Assembly: GCF_947499845.1 (NCBI RefSeq)
Contig: NZ_CANMPM010000007.1
Span: forward strand, 62,001-126,000
DNA length: 64,000 nucleotides
Direction: 5' to 3'
From: an uncultured Pseudokineococcus sp.
GTDB lineage: Bacteria; Actinomycetota; Actinomycetes; Actinomycetales; Quadrisphaeraceae
The translations under genes were made by a program, and so were the position numbers. Below the pieces are notes generated by a model, which was not told the DNA's origin, made no database searches, and worked only from the letters and a program-made list of their open reading frames with translations. Shown here in pieces: positions 63,196-64,000 of the stretch. Position 1 is the first letter of the stretch; each line of letters opens with the position of its first letter.

Positions 63196-64000
63196 GTGTC
63201 CAGCGCTCAGTCGAGCGGGTCGACCGCCGTCGCACCGGCGGAAGGGGAAGAGCGCGAACTGGTCAGCCCGCTGACGGCCCTGCGGCGGCACTGGGTCGTG
63301 GGGACCGCGCTCGTCCTCGTAGGCACTGGGGTCGGGGCAGCGACGGGGGTGCTCCTCCCGGACTCCTACACCTCCGAGTCGCGAATCGCCGTCGGGAGCA
63401 ATGACCTGGCTGCTCTATCCGTGCCGGGCTACTCCTTCGCCGCTCAGGAGCTCGCTGCCAGCACAGCGCGTTACGTCGACAACTCGCAGGCTCTCGGGGC
63501 GCTCGAGCCCGTCCTCGGTCGTGACTCCGAAGCGGTCACTGACGTGGCGGCGTCACCCATCCCGCAGTCGAACATCATCCGCGTCGAAGTGACCGCCGAC
63601 AACGAGGCAGTCGCCACGAGAGGTGCGGCCGTCATCACTGACTACCTGCTCGAGCAGGCCAATCGCGTGAATAGCTCGAGTGACGGCGACGCGCTCCTGA
63701 CCGAATATGCAGACCTGTCACAGCAGGTCGCCGAGGTCAGCGCCGCCCTGGACGACGCCGAGAGAGCCTCTGAGTCTGCGGGAGGCATCCTCCCCTCCAC
63801 GGCGCCGGTTCGTGCCCAGGCGGTGGACCTGTCCGCCCAGTTGGACGTTCTCGAGCGCCGCCAGATGGCCGTCGGAGAGCAGTACGAGGACGCCGTCACG
63901 TCCGATGACCTCGCTTACCAGCTCGTGACGGTGCTGGAGGCCGCCCCCTCCTTCGACAACGCCTCGTCGCAGGTCCAGCGGTACGGCTTGCTCGGTCTGG
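63196..64000 (+). CDS. Wzz/chain-length-determinant-like protein (cut by right edge)
   Basis: GTG at 63196 with a GAGGGGAG site upstream; the frame is open to the window end (268 codons seen). Residues 20-35 (LVSPLTALRRHWVVG) lead to a membrane helix TALVLVGTGVGAATGVLLP, then YTSESRIAVGS, as in Wzz/CapA N-terminal domains. An outside helical region follows (LLTEYADLSQQVAEVSAALD, VDLSAQLDVLERRQM), predicted coiled coil. A second helix and possibly a tyrosine-kinase part would lie beyond the edge. Codon use is more relaxed (AAT, TAT, GTT, CTA) than in the neighbouring transferase. It sets chain length of the polymer primed by the gene before it. Confidence 0.85.
   Translation, partial: MSSAQSSGSTAVAPAEGEERELVSPLTALRRHWVVGTALVLVGTGVGAATGVLLPDSYTSESRIAVGSNDLAALSVPGYSFAAQELAASTARYVDNSQALGALEPVLGRDSEAVTDVAASPIPQSNIIRVEVTADNEAVATRGAAVITDYLLEQANRVNSSSDGDALLTEYADLSQQVAEVSAALDDAERASESAGGILPSTAPVRAQAVDLSAQLDVLERRQMAVGEQYEDAVTSDDLAYQLVTVLEAAPSFDNASSQVQRYGLLGL

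Overview
The window is very GC-rich, uses many GTG starts and has long runs of genes with G or C at third codon positions. It carries WhiB, coenzyme F420 genes (cofD, cofE), DUF3499, DUF5719 and a TIGR03089 protein. This points to an actinobacterial chromosome. The gene order resembles conserved mycobacterial neighbourhoods (manA, whiB2, fbiA/fbiB, manB, sahH; and RDD, SpoIIM, DUF58, MoxR). I would guess a Kineosporiaceae-like or related actinomycete, but the genus is inference.

Region 1 (about 0-27.7 kb) is a cell-surface glycan locus. It holds rmlA and rmlB for dTDP-sugars, a UDP-sugar dehydrogenase, a two-gene ABC glycan exporter (permease and ATPase), and several glycosyltransferases, including two three-part enzymes of 1045 residues each and a WsaF-like enzyme. 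It also holds a coiled-coil methyltransferase, a secreted beta-helix protein and three secreted wall-active proteins: SpoIID-like, a PGRP amidase and an ARB_07466/M15-like protein. The last two end in the same five-blade FG-GAP-like module, carried on a perfect 708-bp direct repeat. The region closes with a translationally coupled quartet (polyprenol-phosphate-type GT2, DUF2304, GtrA, YfhO) that looks like a lipid-linked sugar synthesis, flipping and transfer module.

Region 2 (27.7-47.4 kb) is core actinobacterial metabolism and envelope biology: manA, TIGR03089, an AlkA-like glycosylase, cofE-cofD, whiB2, a large membrane GT2, a DUF5719 protein, a degenerate metallopeptidase-like protein, DUF3499, a zinc-ribbon protein, phosphomannomutase, a Trm112-like protein, a SIS-domain sugar isomerase and ahcY. 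ManA and ManB connect mannose phosphates to the glycan genes. Intergenic spaces hold a six-copy 41-bp repeat array (30061-30283) and a large inverted repeat (47473-47574).

Region 3 (47.6-61.1 kb) carries the RDD, SpoIIM, DUF58, MoxR, DUF4350, DUF4129 and membrane-protein group. It appears to be split by an inserted block (49.7-55.7 kb) with a nucleobase permease and a small glycan set (TupA-like ATP-grasp, GT2, Wzx-type flippase, GT2). Region 4 (61.3 kb to the right edge) starts another exopolysaccharide operon: a priming sugar transferase behind a promoter with a perfect operator-like palindrome, then a Wzz-like protein cut by the window end.

Many genes start 6-8 nt after a TAnnnT-like -10 box with no Shine-Dalgarno sequence, which suggests widespread leaderless transcription. 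No tRNA, rRNA, CRISPR array or insertion sequence was seen.
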